Source: Paracyclopina nana (Eukaryota; Arthropoda; Copepoda; Cyclopoida; Cyclopettidae). From it: a DNA stretch of 64,000 nucleotides. The notes beneath the pieces are model-generated. The model made no database searches. It worked only from the letters and a program-made list of their open reading frames with translations, and was not told the DNA's origin. This document shows, piece by piece, positions 8,345 to 18,110 of the stretch. Location: contig JAGUCH010000005.1 in NCBI GenBank assembly GCA_019096065.1, positions 3,844,001 through 3,908,000 of the forward strand, given 5' to 3'. Made by a program: the position numbers and the translations under genes. Positions within the stretch are counted from its first letter, which is position 1, and the number at the start of each line of letters is the position of its first letter.

Positions 8345-10104
8345 ACCTACACCTGTACTTTCTCACTCTGCAACTTGTAGCAGACTTTGTGGCCACAGGG
8401 AGGGGATTGGCTGAAACGCAAAACCCCACAACTCAGCTGTTGTCAAAAACTTCCAATACAGACTGGTCCCACTATGGATTCCAAAGGGCTGGCAAAGCCA
8501 TGGTCTCGGTCCATTATGGCCATATCTACATAAATGTCAATCTTCATAATCTCAAGGAATACTTTTCAGTTGCTCTGAACCTCCAGCTCCTCATCTCAAG
8601 CGCCGCCACTTCTAAAGCAAATGACTCAGTACTCCAAACTCTCAGAGATCTTGTCAATGAACGCACTCGCCGAATGGAATTGAAGTACAACGATGTCGTT
8701 AGCTTCTACACGCTTTATTCAGACAACAACCAGGGCCCCAGACAGAAACGGTTCCTTGGTGTCCTCCTAGCAGGCCTCGCTGGTCTGGGCATTGGATCAA
8801 CCCTATTCGGATTACTTGACCAAGGAAAGATGGACAACCTTGCCAGAAACATCAACAAGCTGGGTTTCCGCCAAGACAAGATAATACACCTCCTTGGTAA
8901 GACTAATGAAAACGTCCGCTTAAACAGGGTAGACATTGCTAAACTAAAAGAAGCCTTGTCTGCTGTTTCCAACCTGGTAAGCAAGAACCAGCTAGAAATA
9001 GAAGTCACTGTTCTAGCCATGCAATCTGACCACATCCTTAGTCTGATTGAAAATAAGCTTGACTTGTATGTCGCTGCAGCAGCTGCCGGAGCCCGTCACA
9101 GACTTGCCCACGGCTTACTCTCTTACGAGGAGGCCTCCAGCTCCTTAAAAGTGGTCGCGAAGATGGCACGCAACAAGGGCTTACAGCCAATTGTTACTGA
9201 CCCCCATTACCTATACCAGCTTGAGACCTCCATAATCTTTGACGTGGACGGATTTAACCTACTTGTACATGTGCCACTTACCAATGAAGATCAGGTTTTG
9301 ACACTCTATCGCTACTTGCCCTTCCCCATTGAAATCACGCCAGGCCTAACTGTAGAAGTTCATCCAGAACATGACATGTTGGCCTTACACGAAGAATCCG
9401 GATCGCACTTTGAGCTATCCCACACGGACATCTCTATGTGTGAAAAGGTGCACGACTACTATATCTGTCCCCATATATCCTATCTGGCCAAAAGAAATCA
9501 GCCTTCCTGCGTAATGTCCCTCTATCTTGCAGACCACAATCAAGCTTTAAAAACTTGTAAACTGGCGATACGGCAAGCTACCGATTGCATCCTTCCATTT
9601 GGGAACAACGAGTTTTCTGCTTTTACTGAGGATCCAACTTATTACCAACTGACATGCAGCAATGGCACCACGAAAACTAGCCAACTACACCACTTTCATC
9701 ATTTCAAGTTAGAAGAGGGTTGCAATGTTGAGCTTCCACATTTCACGTTGTTTGGGGGCATAGAAATCAGAGTGGAGAAGACCATGGAAACCTACAAATG
9801 GAATGTCCCAATTCTCCAGCTTGGTCACAATATGTCACCAGACGACATTCTGAAGACTCTAAACCAGATCAACTCCACTTTACCTCCAACTGACCCACAT
9901 TCTCTGGCTTTCCTCAAAAGCCATTTTGAACCAGTCACAACTTGGAATGAGACGTTAATCATCATTGCCATCGTTGCTGTCATCTCCCTAGTTTTGGTTC
10001 TCCTGGTCTACTCCTACGCCTTCAAGAATTTCCGCGTAATGACTTTCTTCCGACAAACTAAAAATCAGGACCATGACCTAATTCCCAATAACGTCACCAC
10101 CTAA
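8341..10104 (+). CDS. env: Retroelement env-like fusion glycoprotein
   Basis: 587-residue third ORF starting at an ATG that overlaps the pol stop (ATGA). It has an N-terminal hydrophobic segment as signal peptide, a dibasic RQKR cleavage site at residues 134-137 followed immediately by a hydrophobic glycine-rich fusion-peptide-like stretch, heptad-like helices around residues 165-220, a Cys-rich ectodomain with several N-glycosylation sequons, and a C-terminal membrane anchor at about 535-560 with a short cytoplasmic tail. This is the plan of the arthropod errantivirus Env, related to the baculovirus F-type protein. It appears uninterrupted. Such env ORFs are usually expressed from a spliced RNA; the ATGA overlap would also permit reinitiation. 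Whether it works is not known from sequence. Confidence 0.85.
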   Translation: MNLHLYFLTLQLVADFVATGRGLAETQNPTTQLLSKTSNTDWSHYGFQRAGKAMVSVHYGHIYINVNLHNLKEYFSVALNLQLLISSAATSKANDSVLQTLRDLVNERTRRMELKYNDVVSFYTLYSDNNQGPRQKRFLGVLLAGLAGLGIGSTLFGLLDQGKMDNLARNINKLGFRQDKIIHLLGKTNENVRLNRVDIAKLKEALSAVSNLVSKNQLEIEVTVLAMQSDHILSLIENKLDLYVAAAAAGARHRLAHGLLSYEEASSSLKVVAKMARNKGLQPIVTDPHYLYQLETSIIFDVDGFNLLVHVPLTNEDQVLTLYRYLPFPIEITPGLTVEVHPEHDMLALHEESGSHFELSHTDISMCEKVHDYYICPHISYLAKRNQPSCVMSLYLADHNQALKTCKLAIRQATDCILPFGNNEFSAFTEDPTYYQLTCSNGTTKTSQLHHFHHFKLEEGCNVELPHFTLFGGIEIRVEKTMETYKWNVPILQLGHNMSPDDILKTLNQINSTLPPTDPHSLAFLKSHFEPVTTWNETLIIIAIVAVISLVLVLLVYSYAFKNFRVMTFFRQTKNQDHDLIPNNVTT

Positions 10105-10115
10105 ATCTTTTTACC

Positions 10116-10126
10116 ATGGGGAGGGA
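10116..10126 (+). promoter_or_regulatory. Polypurine tract
   Basis: ATGGGGAGGGA lies directly before the 3' LTR, the position of the plus-strand primer for reverse transcription. Confidence 0.7.
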
Positions 10127-10353
10127 TATTGTACTTTTGACTTCCTGGCAATTACTCTTTTACGCAACTAACCCTTTTCCTGCTTCCGCCTAACAACACT
10201 CACTCTTATGATAGTGCCGTAACCTTGTGTGACAGATATATAAGCGCGAGTACTGCAATAAAGGAACAGATTTGATACTGACTTTGAGCTAGCAAGTTGT
10301 GCTCATTCCGGCTCGCCATAGTTGTAGGATCTTGGGAAGTCCAGGATACAATA
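10127..10353 (+). repeat. 3' LTR
   Basis: 227 bp copy of 3857-4083 with the same TATTGTA...TACAATA ends and internal TATA and AATAAA signals. It is followed by the TCAT target duplication (10354-10357). Confidence 0.92.
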
Positions 10354-10356
10354 TCA

Positions 10357-10400
10357 TGATGTCTGCTCGCTAACTACTTGTTTTCCCAATATATATACAT
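10357..10400 (-). promoter_or_regulatory. Stranded core promoter of the group-7-allergen-like gene
   Basis: On the minus strand, TGTATATATATTGGG (TATA box, about 10399-10385) is followed about 30 bases later by GAGCAGACATC and the duplicated ATGA (10357-10354). Removing the element and one TCAT would put this TATA box about 30-45 bases before the ATG at 3856. It reads as the original promoter and 5' leader, now separated from the coding region by 6.5 kb. Confidence 0.6.
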
Positions 10401-10545
10401 TTAATTATTTGCTAATCGCAAAAGTGGCTATAAGGCGTTATCAGCTCTTGAACAAAGGGCATTTTAATGCTGACATTTTGAGATGTTTTTTGCAACGCAT
10501 GCTTTTGACAAATAGTGTATTACAACAATAATTGTTGTGTTCATC

Positions 10546-12263
10546 TCAAAAAGAGTCGGAGCAAAGGAGCTTTTCTGGAATCCACCAAAACTCTTTGTAG
10601 AGGTCACTTTTACTCTTGAAGGCTGCCTTGAGCTCAGCTTGCTCCTCTAAGGTGCATTTGGTCATCAGGTCGATGAGGTTCTTGCGAGAGATGAATAAAT
10701 AGTTTCTTTTGGCAAGGAGCAACAAATAATGATTTGGGTGGAGTATTTTCCCCGAATAATGCTGAACAAAGTCTTCCAATGCTTTCAGATCTCTCTTGCT
10801 TGTGGCTAAGCTGAGCTCATCTTCGATTGCGTCGACTTTTGCTTCTGCTTCGGTGGCATTCATTAGAAAGTCACAGCTGCCACAAGACCAATATGACAAG
10901 TAATCCAAGGGTTCAGTGGGCAGTAAAAAATCGTCTTCGCACACTTCACACACCAGAGCACTGACAAAAGTTTCCATTTCTGTGGGATCTCCACACCTCA
11001 CGCAATTGCAATCAAAATACCATTCCCCTTTGAGATGAAAAAATTTACTTCTACTACATACATTTTATTCGCCATTTTGATTAAGTTCACCTTTGATTCG
11101 CTTCCTTCTTTTGTGCGTGCCCAAAATGGACGACAAATACTGCACTGTAATTTCTTCCCCTTTACGGATGCTCTTTTGAGCTTTGACAGTGACAGCCCAC
11201 GAATTTGTGTCCACCTTGAATTTCGCATTTGCAAGGCAATCATGATTGAGAGCAGAGAAGATTGAGTAGAGAGCTTTTCCGAAGGAAGAGCCTTTAATAT
11301 TGCCTATTGATACCGCATTGGCCATAAAAATTCCCGTGAGATTGTGCAATTCTTCTTCGGTAATTTGATTTTTGAGGAAGCACCGGCATCGTAGAAATTC
11401 TACGACTTCCATTTGTAGCATCTCCCACTCAGATCGACTGCTTTTTTCACGATATTCGGTATGGTCTGGCAAAGTGCTAATCGGTTTCCATAACGCCTCC
11501 TTGACAGGCTCTTGCGAAGATTTCAAAGCCATCATTCGAATTGCAGCAATGCTGCTATAAAAGTCATTAGGAGCATTGGCCTTGAGCTTGATGTTGACTC
11601 TGTTTTCAGCAAAGAGTGTACACTCTAATTTCGAAGAGAAAAAAAATCAATGCAATTCTAGCATCTTGTATAAAGAAGGGCGATGCAGGAAAAAAATGGA
11701 GCTCATTCCGTAAATAAGTACAAATAATGATTGATTTGGCTAGGTAGATAAGTTATGTAGCCCTAATGCGACATTCCTCAAATAGGCAGCCAAAGTTTTT
11801 TCTGCATCACCCTTATCAAATAAGTTTATCTAGAGTATATACCCGGTGTATGAATGTCACTCTCCTGACATCTGACAGAGCACACTGGCAACGAGCAGCG
11901 TTTGCATTTATCTTGCTCCAAATCCCTCAATTTTCCCAAGCATGAAACGCAAACTGGCAATGAGCTGCAAGCAGGCGCAACAAGTGCGGGCTTCTCTATC
12001 AAAATTGTCTCGCCTGGACGAATATCTCTTGAGGCCAGCAGATGACGGCCTTTACGAAGGCCACCATTATTTACCATGACAAAGGGCGCGCACTTTGATC
12101 TACTCCTGTGGTGAGCATGATGCTTTCCGCAATAAAAAACCAACCTGCACCAGTTGCACAGACTCACTTGCTCCTTCACTCCACAGAGGAAGCAAACAAA
12201 GGCCAAAATTGGGCCTTCCTCGGCCTCTCTCATGGGCAGCACTTTCACCACCTCAGATTTCAT
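10546..12263 (-). CDS. SMYD-type SET and MYND domain protein
   Basis: Three exons: 12263-11843, 11624-11091 and 11027-10546, total 1437 nt (478 residues). All junctions are GT-AG and keep frame; the second intron is only 63 bp. The N-terminal part has a MYND zinc finger (CFLCGVKEQVSLCNWC then YCGKHH) embedded in a split SET domain. It is followed by the first SET strand (GRHLLASRDIRPGETILIE), the core NHDC motif and YLSS in exon 2, and a post-SET cysteine cluster (FDCNCVRCGDP) at the exon 2/3 join. Arthropod SMYD proteins of this type (SmydA/msta-like) methylate lysines on histones or other proteins. The C-terminal helices are as expected. Subfamily assignment is uncertain. Confidence 0.85.
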
Positions 12264-12602
12264 TTCGACTGCAAGAGTACAGCGTGCGAAGAACTTGGCC
12301 TAATTTTCTTCGCGGATCGCGACAAAAAGAGCTTTCTAATGCGTTTACAAGCGGGCAGACATGCAGGGTCTATCAAAAGCAGTAAAATGTTAGAAAAAGT
12401 GATTAGGCCTGAAGAATGACACTTTTCGCAGCGAGGTGGCAGGCCCAAAAATGTGTTCATTCAGAACAAATTAGCAGCTTATATTGATTCTGACACATCG
12501 AAGGTTTACACAATATTCTGTTATAATGCACAAAATTAAAATCAAAATATAAAGATACGTAGTACGAGAGAATAGTCGATTCGTGTTTATAATGAGACTC
12601 GG

Positions 12603-14485
12603 CTAGTACATAATTAGCTGTGGTAGCATGAAAAATAAATTATCTCCCTCAGTGGAAGCTAGAGAGGCGTTTTGGAGCTCTTGCTGCACAACATCACGAC
12701 CTTCACGTTCGAGATATTCACGTAGGTGTCTTCGAAGGAGGGATCGCAGAACCCGACGCACAATCCAATTTAGGGGACCCAGACCATAAATTGATACTTG
12801 AATCCCATCGATTTTTTCCACTGTGAAAGCTGTGTTACAAAGAAGATTAACTTTTTAATTAGAACTGTACCGAAAAAATAGCTTAATGGGAGCTAATTTT
12901 TTCTCATTTCTAAAAGCTTACTTTCTGGGCAAGTATGCCAAAAAAAAAAAGACCTGAGATGCATAGCTTTTCAATTGCTTTTTAATTGAACGTAGCACGT
13001 GCATTTTTTACGTTGGCATGCTTCATGTCATTTGGAAGTCAAGCTTCATAATCCTGCTTTCACAAAATTGCTCGGAGTGTAAGTGTATCCGCTTGTGTAT
13101 TTAATGAACTAATGAGATTCTCTCATGTCGCGTAGCTAAGTACTGACAAAAAGAGCCTACAAAAACGTACGTACCATATTCAACTCGAAAGTAGGTTATA
13201 ACTTACCCATGAGTTCAGGTGGTGGGCTATTTTGGATCATTTGTTTGATTTGCATTTTCATGGTCACTTGATTGACGACAGCAGACACTTCTCCCCTTAA
13301 AAAGTGGCATTTTAGCTGAAAATGCTAGGTAAAAGATGCTCAGTATTCTTACTTTAACCTTTGCTTCTTCCACCAGTAAGTGGCCTTTATGTCATTAGCC
13401 TCAATAGCAAAAGAGAGGAGGAAATGGTCCGTTTCAGCCTCCAACAGGGCGTCACCAGATCTGGTCAAATTGTCTAGCCCAGTCATTTTACCATTGTAAA
13501 GTACGACGCCCACATTTTGATCAGGTAACTTGACATCGTTCAAGCCTCGCTCTTTCATCGTGGCTTTTGCATTTAGCAGCAAATTATCCATGTAGTCATT
13601 GGGCTGGATTGACGGCTTTTTCCCCGTGCGAATCCCAATCAGCTTTTGCAAGTTGGACAGCATCACGAGGTGTGGAAGCGAAAATATAAATGCTAAATTT
13701 TGTAGCCTCGAGCGAAAATCGACTGCTCCGCCTGGAGCTGCTTCGCTGGTGCTTGGTGAAAGCCCCGAGGGCTCTTCTTCATCAATTGCAGGGGGGCAGG
13801 GGGATGGGGTTGGGGTAGGGGGTACTTGGTCCTGAAACACAGAAATTACCTACATAAGATAAAACGCTTCAAAGGAAAATAGATTGAGGCTATTTGGTGG
13901 CTCCCAAAACCTTCAAAAGAAATGCGACGACTTTCTAGCAAAACCATTTGTCTGTATAGCTGGAACTTTTTTTTGCAGTGCAGGAGTATTTTTGTGTCAG
14001 CATTTTTACGGCAGCAAGCACTTATTTTTCTCATTTATAATTGCGCTCAGCTGCAGTAAGCTAGCAAAGTAAACCACTGAGAAACCTAAGGAGAAATATA
14101 AGACCTTTTATACAAGAAAATATGGGCGCGTGAAAGAAAAGATCATAAAGATCTGAAATATGCTCTAGCTGTCTTGTAAAAAAAAACTCGAGCCTCGAGA
14201 GGATTTTTGCATTATTGGACAGGCTGCTGGTGTATTTTTGTGAGGAGTATTTCTTACCTCAACGTCTTCTTTGTTGTCATGCCAAAGCTGATCAACTGTC
14301 AGCGACCTCTGTTGGAGCTTGTTTTTTCGCACAGCTCGCAGTGACTGCTTCAATTTGGACCTTGTGGACAACGTAAGGTCTTCTGCACTTTTTTGCTTCG
14401 ATATGTGGCCAACATCCTTTTGAAACAATTGTGGACTTCCGCCAACAGATTGCTTGCAAATGTTGCTCGTCACACATTTTGACAT
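12603..14485 (-). CDS. Group-7-allergen-family protein, spliced, without obvious signal peptide
   Basis: Four exons with in-phase GT-AG junctions: 14485-14258, 13831-13353, 13295-13207 and 12829-12603 (1023 nt, 340 residues). The C-terminal two thirds match the same family as the 3164-3856 gene: a LPDQNVGVVLYNGKMTGLDN segment, then RSGDAL, and a YGLGPLNWIVRRVL segment before the last helix. The first about 110 residues are Ser/Pro/Lys-rich and have no hydrophobic leader. A hydrophobic stretch (LAFIFSLPHLVML) starts only about 50 residues into exon 2. A splice acceptor just upstream of the ATG suggests a non-coding 5' exon. A missed upstream coding exon is possible, but frames directly upstream of the ATG are closed. 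Confidence 0.65.
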
Positions 14486-16426
14486 GACACGGCGAGACTA
14501 CGAATTAACCTGAAAAAACAACAGAGATAGCATGCACTAACTATTTGCTATGGTCGCTATATAGGTGTATTTCTCCAAAAAATTCAAGAAGGCAACAAAA
14601 GAAATCACTTAGGTGCTATCATAGAGACAGCTTTTAATGCTATTTTGTTACTCAAGAGCACTTAGTTCAACACGTTTATTGTTTTATGCTTCAAGCTGTA
14701 ATGACTTCTAAAAATACGTATATACAACGTTAATGCGTGAGTTTCCTAACTTGTGACTAGGAATGCATTTTGCTATGTTTGATCCTCCTCGGATAACGTA
14801 TCAGCATTGCAGGAGCAGTCAGCCTGATGAAATCAAGTTCAACATTTAGTTGTGAATGTTGCTCTCTATTGCAGCTAGACGAGAAGATCCAACTTGGAAA
14901 TGCAAAAATGTGCTAATATGAGCTATGCCACATCCCAAGGGAACAAAAATTAGAAAGTTACTTCCTTAGCTTTTCAAAGTTCTGCAGTACATGCCAAAAA
15001 ATGATGCATAGTGTTTAGGGTTGGACCCAATTTAAAAGAAAGTAAAGAAATATTTTCAGAATGTGTTAAGAAATAATTTTAAAATTCTTGTACCACTATT
15101 CTGTAATAAAAAGCCATTCAAAAAGGCTTTTCTTGCTGCAAGAAAGTAATTTAAAATCCTCACCTGTTGTATCCGTCTTCTTTTTGGAGTGCCTTCTCGT
15201 CAAACACTAAATCGAAGAGGCCAACAGCCTCCTACAAAGTCGCTCGAGAGGCCACGAGCTAAGAGAACCAAGAGAACTCAGTAATAATATTCATGCTATC
15301 AAGTCCACCATGCACCACTGTTAGTACTTTGTAACATAGTCAAGAACGGCTATTTTACGAAAGAGCCTAATGTTTGGACACTGTCACAAATTCCAGCACG
15401 TTGAGGACGGCCTCACTGGCGGCCTCGGCAGCTGGGGACTTTAGCTGGGCTACTATGTGGGCTATGCCATATTTCCTTTTGGCTTTCTCCTTTTGCTGAA
15501 AACAGGGGATACGTATGCTATGGCTGCGCTCGCGCTTCATAGAACATTGTGTTGCGTGAACACGTCGCGCTTTATTCGTTATCATTTCATATGCTACTAT
15601 AATATTAGTGAATTTTAGGCGGTACCTTCATATAACTTTTGCAAACTATGTACATACAAAAAGGGAAAGCTTCCTAGAAATGGCCATAAAAGCTTTACTA
15701 ATTCGTATCAAAAAGGATTCATCACAAATGCTTTTGTCAACCTTACGCAAGCAACTAAACGCTTAATTATAATTACTTTTCCTAGCTTTTACTAGAAGAT
15801 CGAATGGAGACGGAAGTACCAGAAAAAGCTCTTATGGTTTGTGCGTGCGTGGTGAAACCAAGACTTGTACCTAGGGATTTTGATTGCATTAGAAAGTTGA
15901 GAGGAAAACTTGGGCAAATCTTGATGACACACAACATGTAGAGAAGCTTCCATTGTCATTACAGAATTGCTATCAGAAAGTTCACAAAAGCTGCTGCTGT
16001 CATCTGTTCAGAGCAATGCTTTCGCATGATTAGCATCGGTCTCCTCTTTGCTATTCCACGTGGCAAATGACTGTATTTTTAATGTGTATTAGCAAATGCC
16101 ACTGAAGGCTGTTGGTGAGCTTTCATTCTCTGCAAACTCTTAATTGCAGTAATTTTTCTCACTTAGGAAGTCTCCTTCTAAAACAGCTCACGAGGCCTCC
16201 AGCTTCATCCAACGAACACAAAATTGAATACAAACATTTCCCTTTGTGCTCATTCAATTTAATTCTCATATATTCATAAGAAAATTAAAAAGTATACACA
16301 CTTTCCATGCTAATCCTAGTTTTATGTGGCATTGTCGTAAGTGAGTGCACTAGAAACGACACGCGTGGTGTATTGTTAATCAGCGCGAAGAAATGATTCT
16401 GGAACACTTGATGTTGACTTGCTAGG
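14486..16426. other. Gene-poor interval with scraps of possible minus-strand exons
   Basis: No convincing gene. On the minus strand, 15495-15367 is an open terminal-exon-like segment behind a good acceptor (CTGTTTTCAG), with a coding-looking end (KYGIAHIVAQL...). The stretch 15213-15171 is bounded by AG and GTGAGG. They may be exons of an unrecognised gene or untranslated exons of the 12603-14485 gene. Confidence 0.3.
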
Positions 16427-17690
16427 ATGAGGACATCAATATTTTTTCTCTGCTTTTTGGCAAGTGCCCGAGGAAAATTTTTGTCGAGCATCTGCGATAA
16501 TGGCGACAGCGAATGGAATACTCAACTCGTTGGAGCTCACCTGCGTTACTGGATCAGCAGCATTGAAGTCAACTTGGAGAAACCATCGCATGGGTACATT
16601 GTCAAGTTCAAGCACAATGTCAGGACTCCCAAGTCTGAGGAAATTCAAAAGCGAGTGGATTTCATCGTCAGAACGGACCCCAAATCAAGAACGCCGACTG
16701 GGCATGCGTGGAAAAATTTCGGCTACCGAGGCCCTCGCCATCATGATGGCTTCTTATATGGAAAATTGGATCGTAATCAAGAAATGACAGGTAAGGAAAG
16801 AATGGCGTTCCAATATCCAGAGGCTATTTTTACCATATTGACACGGTAATCAATTGTACTTTTACATTTCAGGTGAAAACGTTGCCTTCATTTATCCTGA
16901 TTTCGAAACTGCTCTCATTGGTAAATTCCGCAATGGAACCATGATTGCTGGTAGGCCAACTAGAATAGTTGCAGAGAGGTGCAAAAATGGGCTGAAAAAG
17001 CTCAAGTTTGCCAAGCCCTCAAAATCAGCACCGATTTTTAAGTTCCAAAGGCCGAGTCATTTACGACCTGGGGATCAGCCAAATGTCGCTGATCCGTATG
17101 AACGTAAAATGGTCTACATAGGTTCTGGAGTTGCTCAAGACGGAATCTTTGCCAGGAGAGACATCAGACAAGGCGAACTGATATGCTACTATTCCGGAGT
17201 GATATTCAACCCAAGAAGAAATCCGATTTTCTTCCAGAATCAAACCATTTATGAAAAGTAGGAAGCACTTCTTTACAGAAAGCAGGAAAAATCTCATCAT
17301 ATTGTATGTTATGCATGCAGATATTCAGCGCATCGGAACCTCATTGGTTTGGGGGCGGATGAATCAATGGGGAATGCCCACGTGCAAATCAATATTCCCG
17401 AGGAGTATTGGAATGCAACCAATTATAGAGCAACGTTGGGCCATAAAGTAAATCACGATTTTGTGAAGGTGAAATCCACCTATAATTGGGCAACGCACCC
17501 TCGTTTTGGCTGGATCAGGACAGTTACAGCCATAGAGGACATTTACAAGGACGAGGAGATTTTCATCAATTATCATTACCCAATAAGGGCCGGAACCAAT
17601 GTTCCAGCCTGGTATAAAAAGCTCTATGAGGTCGAAGTCGGTCCCTGGCCTAAACCTGACAAAGGTCAAGAAGAAGGCCATACCTTCTAA
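16427..17690 (+). CDS. SETD7-like SET domain protein with signal peptide
   Basis: Three exons (16427-16790, 16873-17257, 17321-17690; 372 residues) with consistent phases. The C-terminal half aligns with the SETD7 (SET7/9) SET domain: a DPYERKMVYIGSG start near residue 216, LGHKVNHDF with the N-H of the cofactor pocket, HPRFGWIRTVTAIEDIYKDE, a terminal NYHYP, and the PAWYKKLY post-SET helix. The middle (HDGFLYGKL, YPDFETALIGKFRNG) resembles the MORN repeats that precede the SET domain in SETD7. Unlike SETD7, the protein begins with a typical signal peptide (MRTSIFFLCFLASARG), implying secretion. In SETD7 the motif is NHS; here NHD, and the glycine-rich cofactor loop reads AQDG. Activity is therefore uncertain. 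Confidence 0.8.
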
Positions 17691-18110
17691 AAGATGTTGA
17701 AATACAGCTAAAAATTGTGTGTCGGCTTCAAAAATGCGAATAAGATTTAAATTTGCTTACCGGGAAATTCGGCTGAGGATTTTAATTTCACTAATAATTC
17801 TCTCTGTTCACTGTTTTTTCAGCATTTGAATTTTCGCGCTTTTTATTCCGCGAAAGATTCTGCCTCCATCATAACAAAAACAGTGCGTACTTCCAACGCC
17901 AATTGGGCCATCACCACTTATCACAGCCAAACAAACGGCTAACAAAAGTTGAACACAATCATAAGTTGAACCAACTTAAGGGCTTGAATTTGAAGTTTTT
18001 GCTCAGAAATCCAGGTAGCTCAATTCATAAACAAACAGTGGATCTCGTGCTTCACTTCCGGCCATCTTGTTTTTTGATCCCAAGGACCCCGAAACCGCCA
18101 GCCCAGCACG
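17691..18110 (+). other. Intergenic DNA and 5' region of the GABP-beta gene
   Basis: It holds the short 3' region of the SET gene and the presumed promoter and leader of GABP-beta. A long frame covers 17903-18146 but shows no family resemblance, and the ankyrin protein is better started at 18111. Confidence 0.4.

Larger units (their letters stand above)
3857..10353 (+). mobile_element. Env-bearing Ty3/gypsy (errantivirus-like) LTR retroelement
   Basis: A 6.5 kb element bounded by two 227 bp LTRs and a 4 bp TCAT target duplication. Order: 5' LTR (3857-4083), leader, gag (4200-5288), pol (entered by -1 frameshift at 5276-5282, ends 8344), env (8341-10104), purine tract (about 10116-10126), 3' LTR (10127-10353). 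The reverse transcriptase, D-35-E integrase motif and third ORF with a furin site and fusion-peptide-like segment place it with endogenous-retrovirus-like gypsy elements of arthropods. The LTRs differ by one base that I could find, and all three frames are open, so insertion is recent. However, pol lacks RNase H and the N-terminal half of integrase, so this copy should not be autonomous. It lies opposite to the allergen-like gene it interrupts. Confidence 0.92.

Noticed and set aside
17903-18110. Long N-terminal extension of GABP-beta starting at 17903
   Set aside because: It shows no similarity to the family and runs through a good GTAAGT...TTTTCAG intron; the 18111 start plus splicing gives the expected N-terminus.
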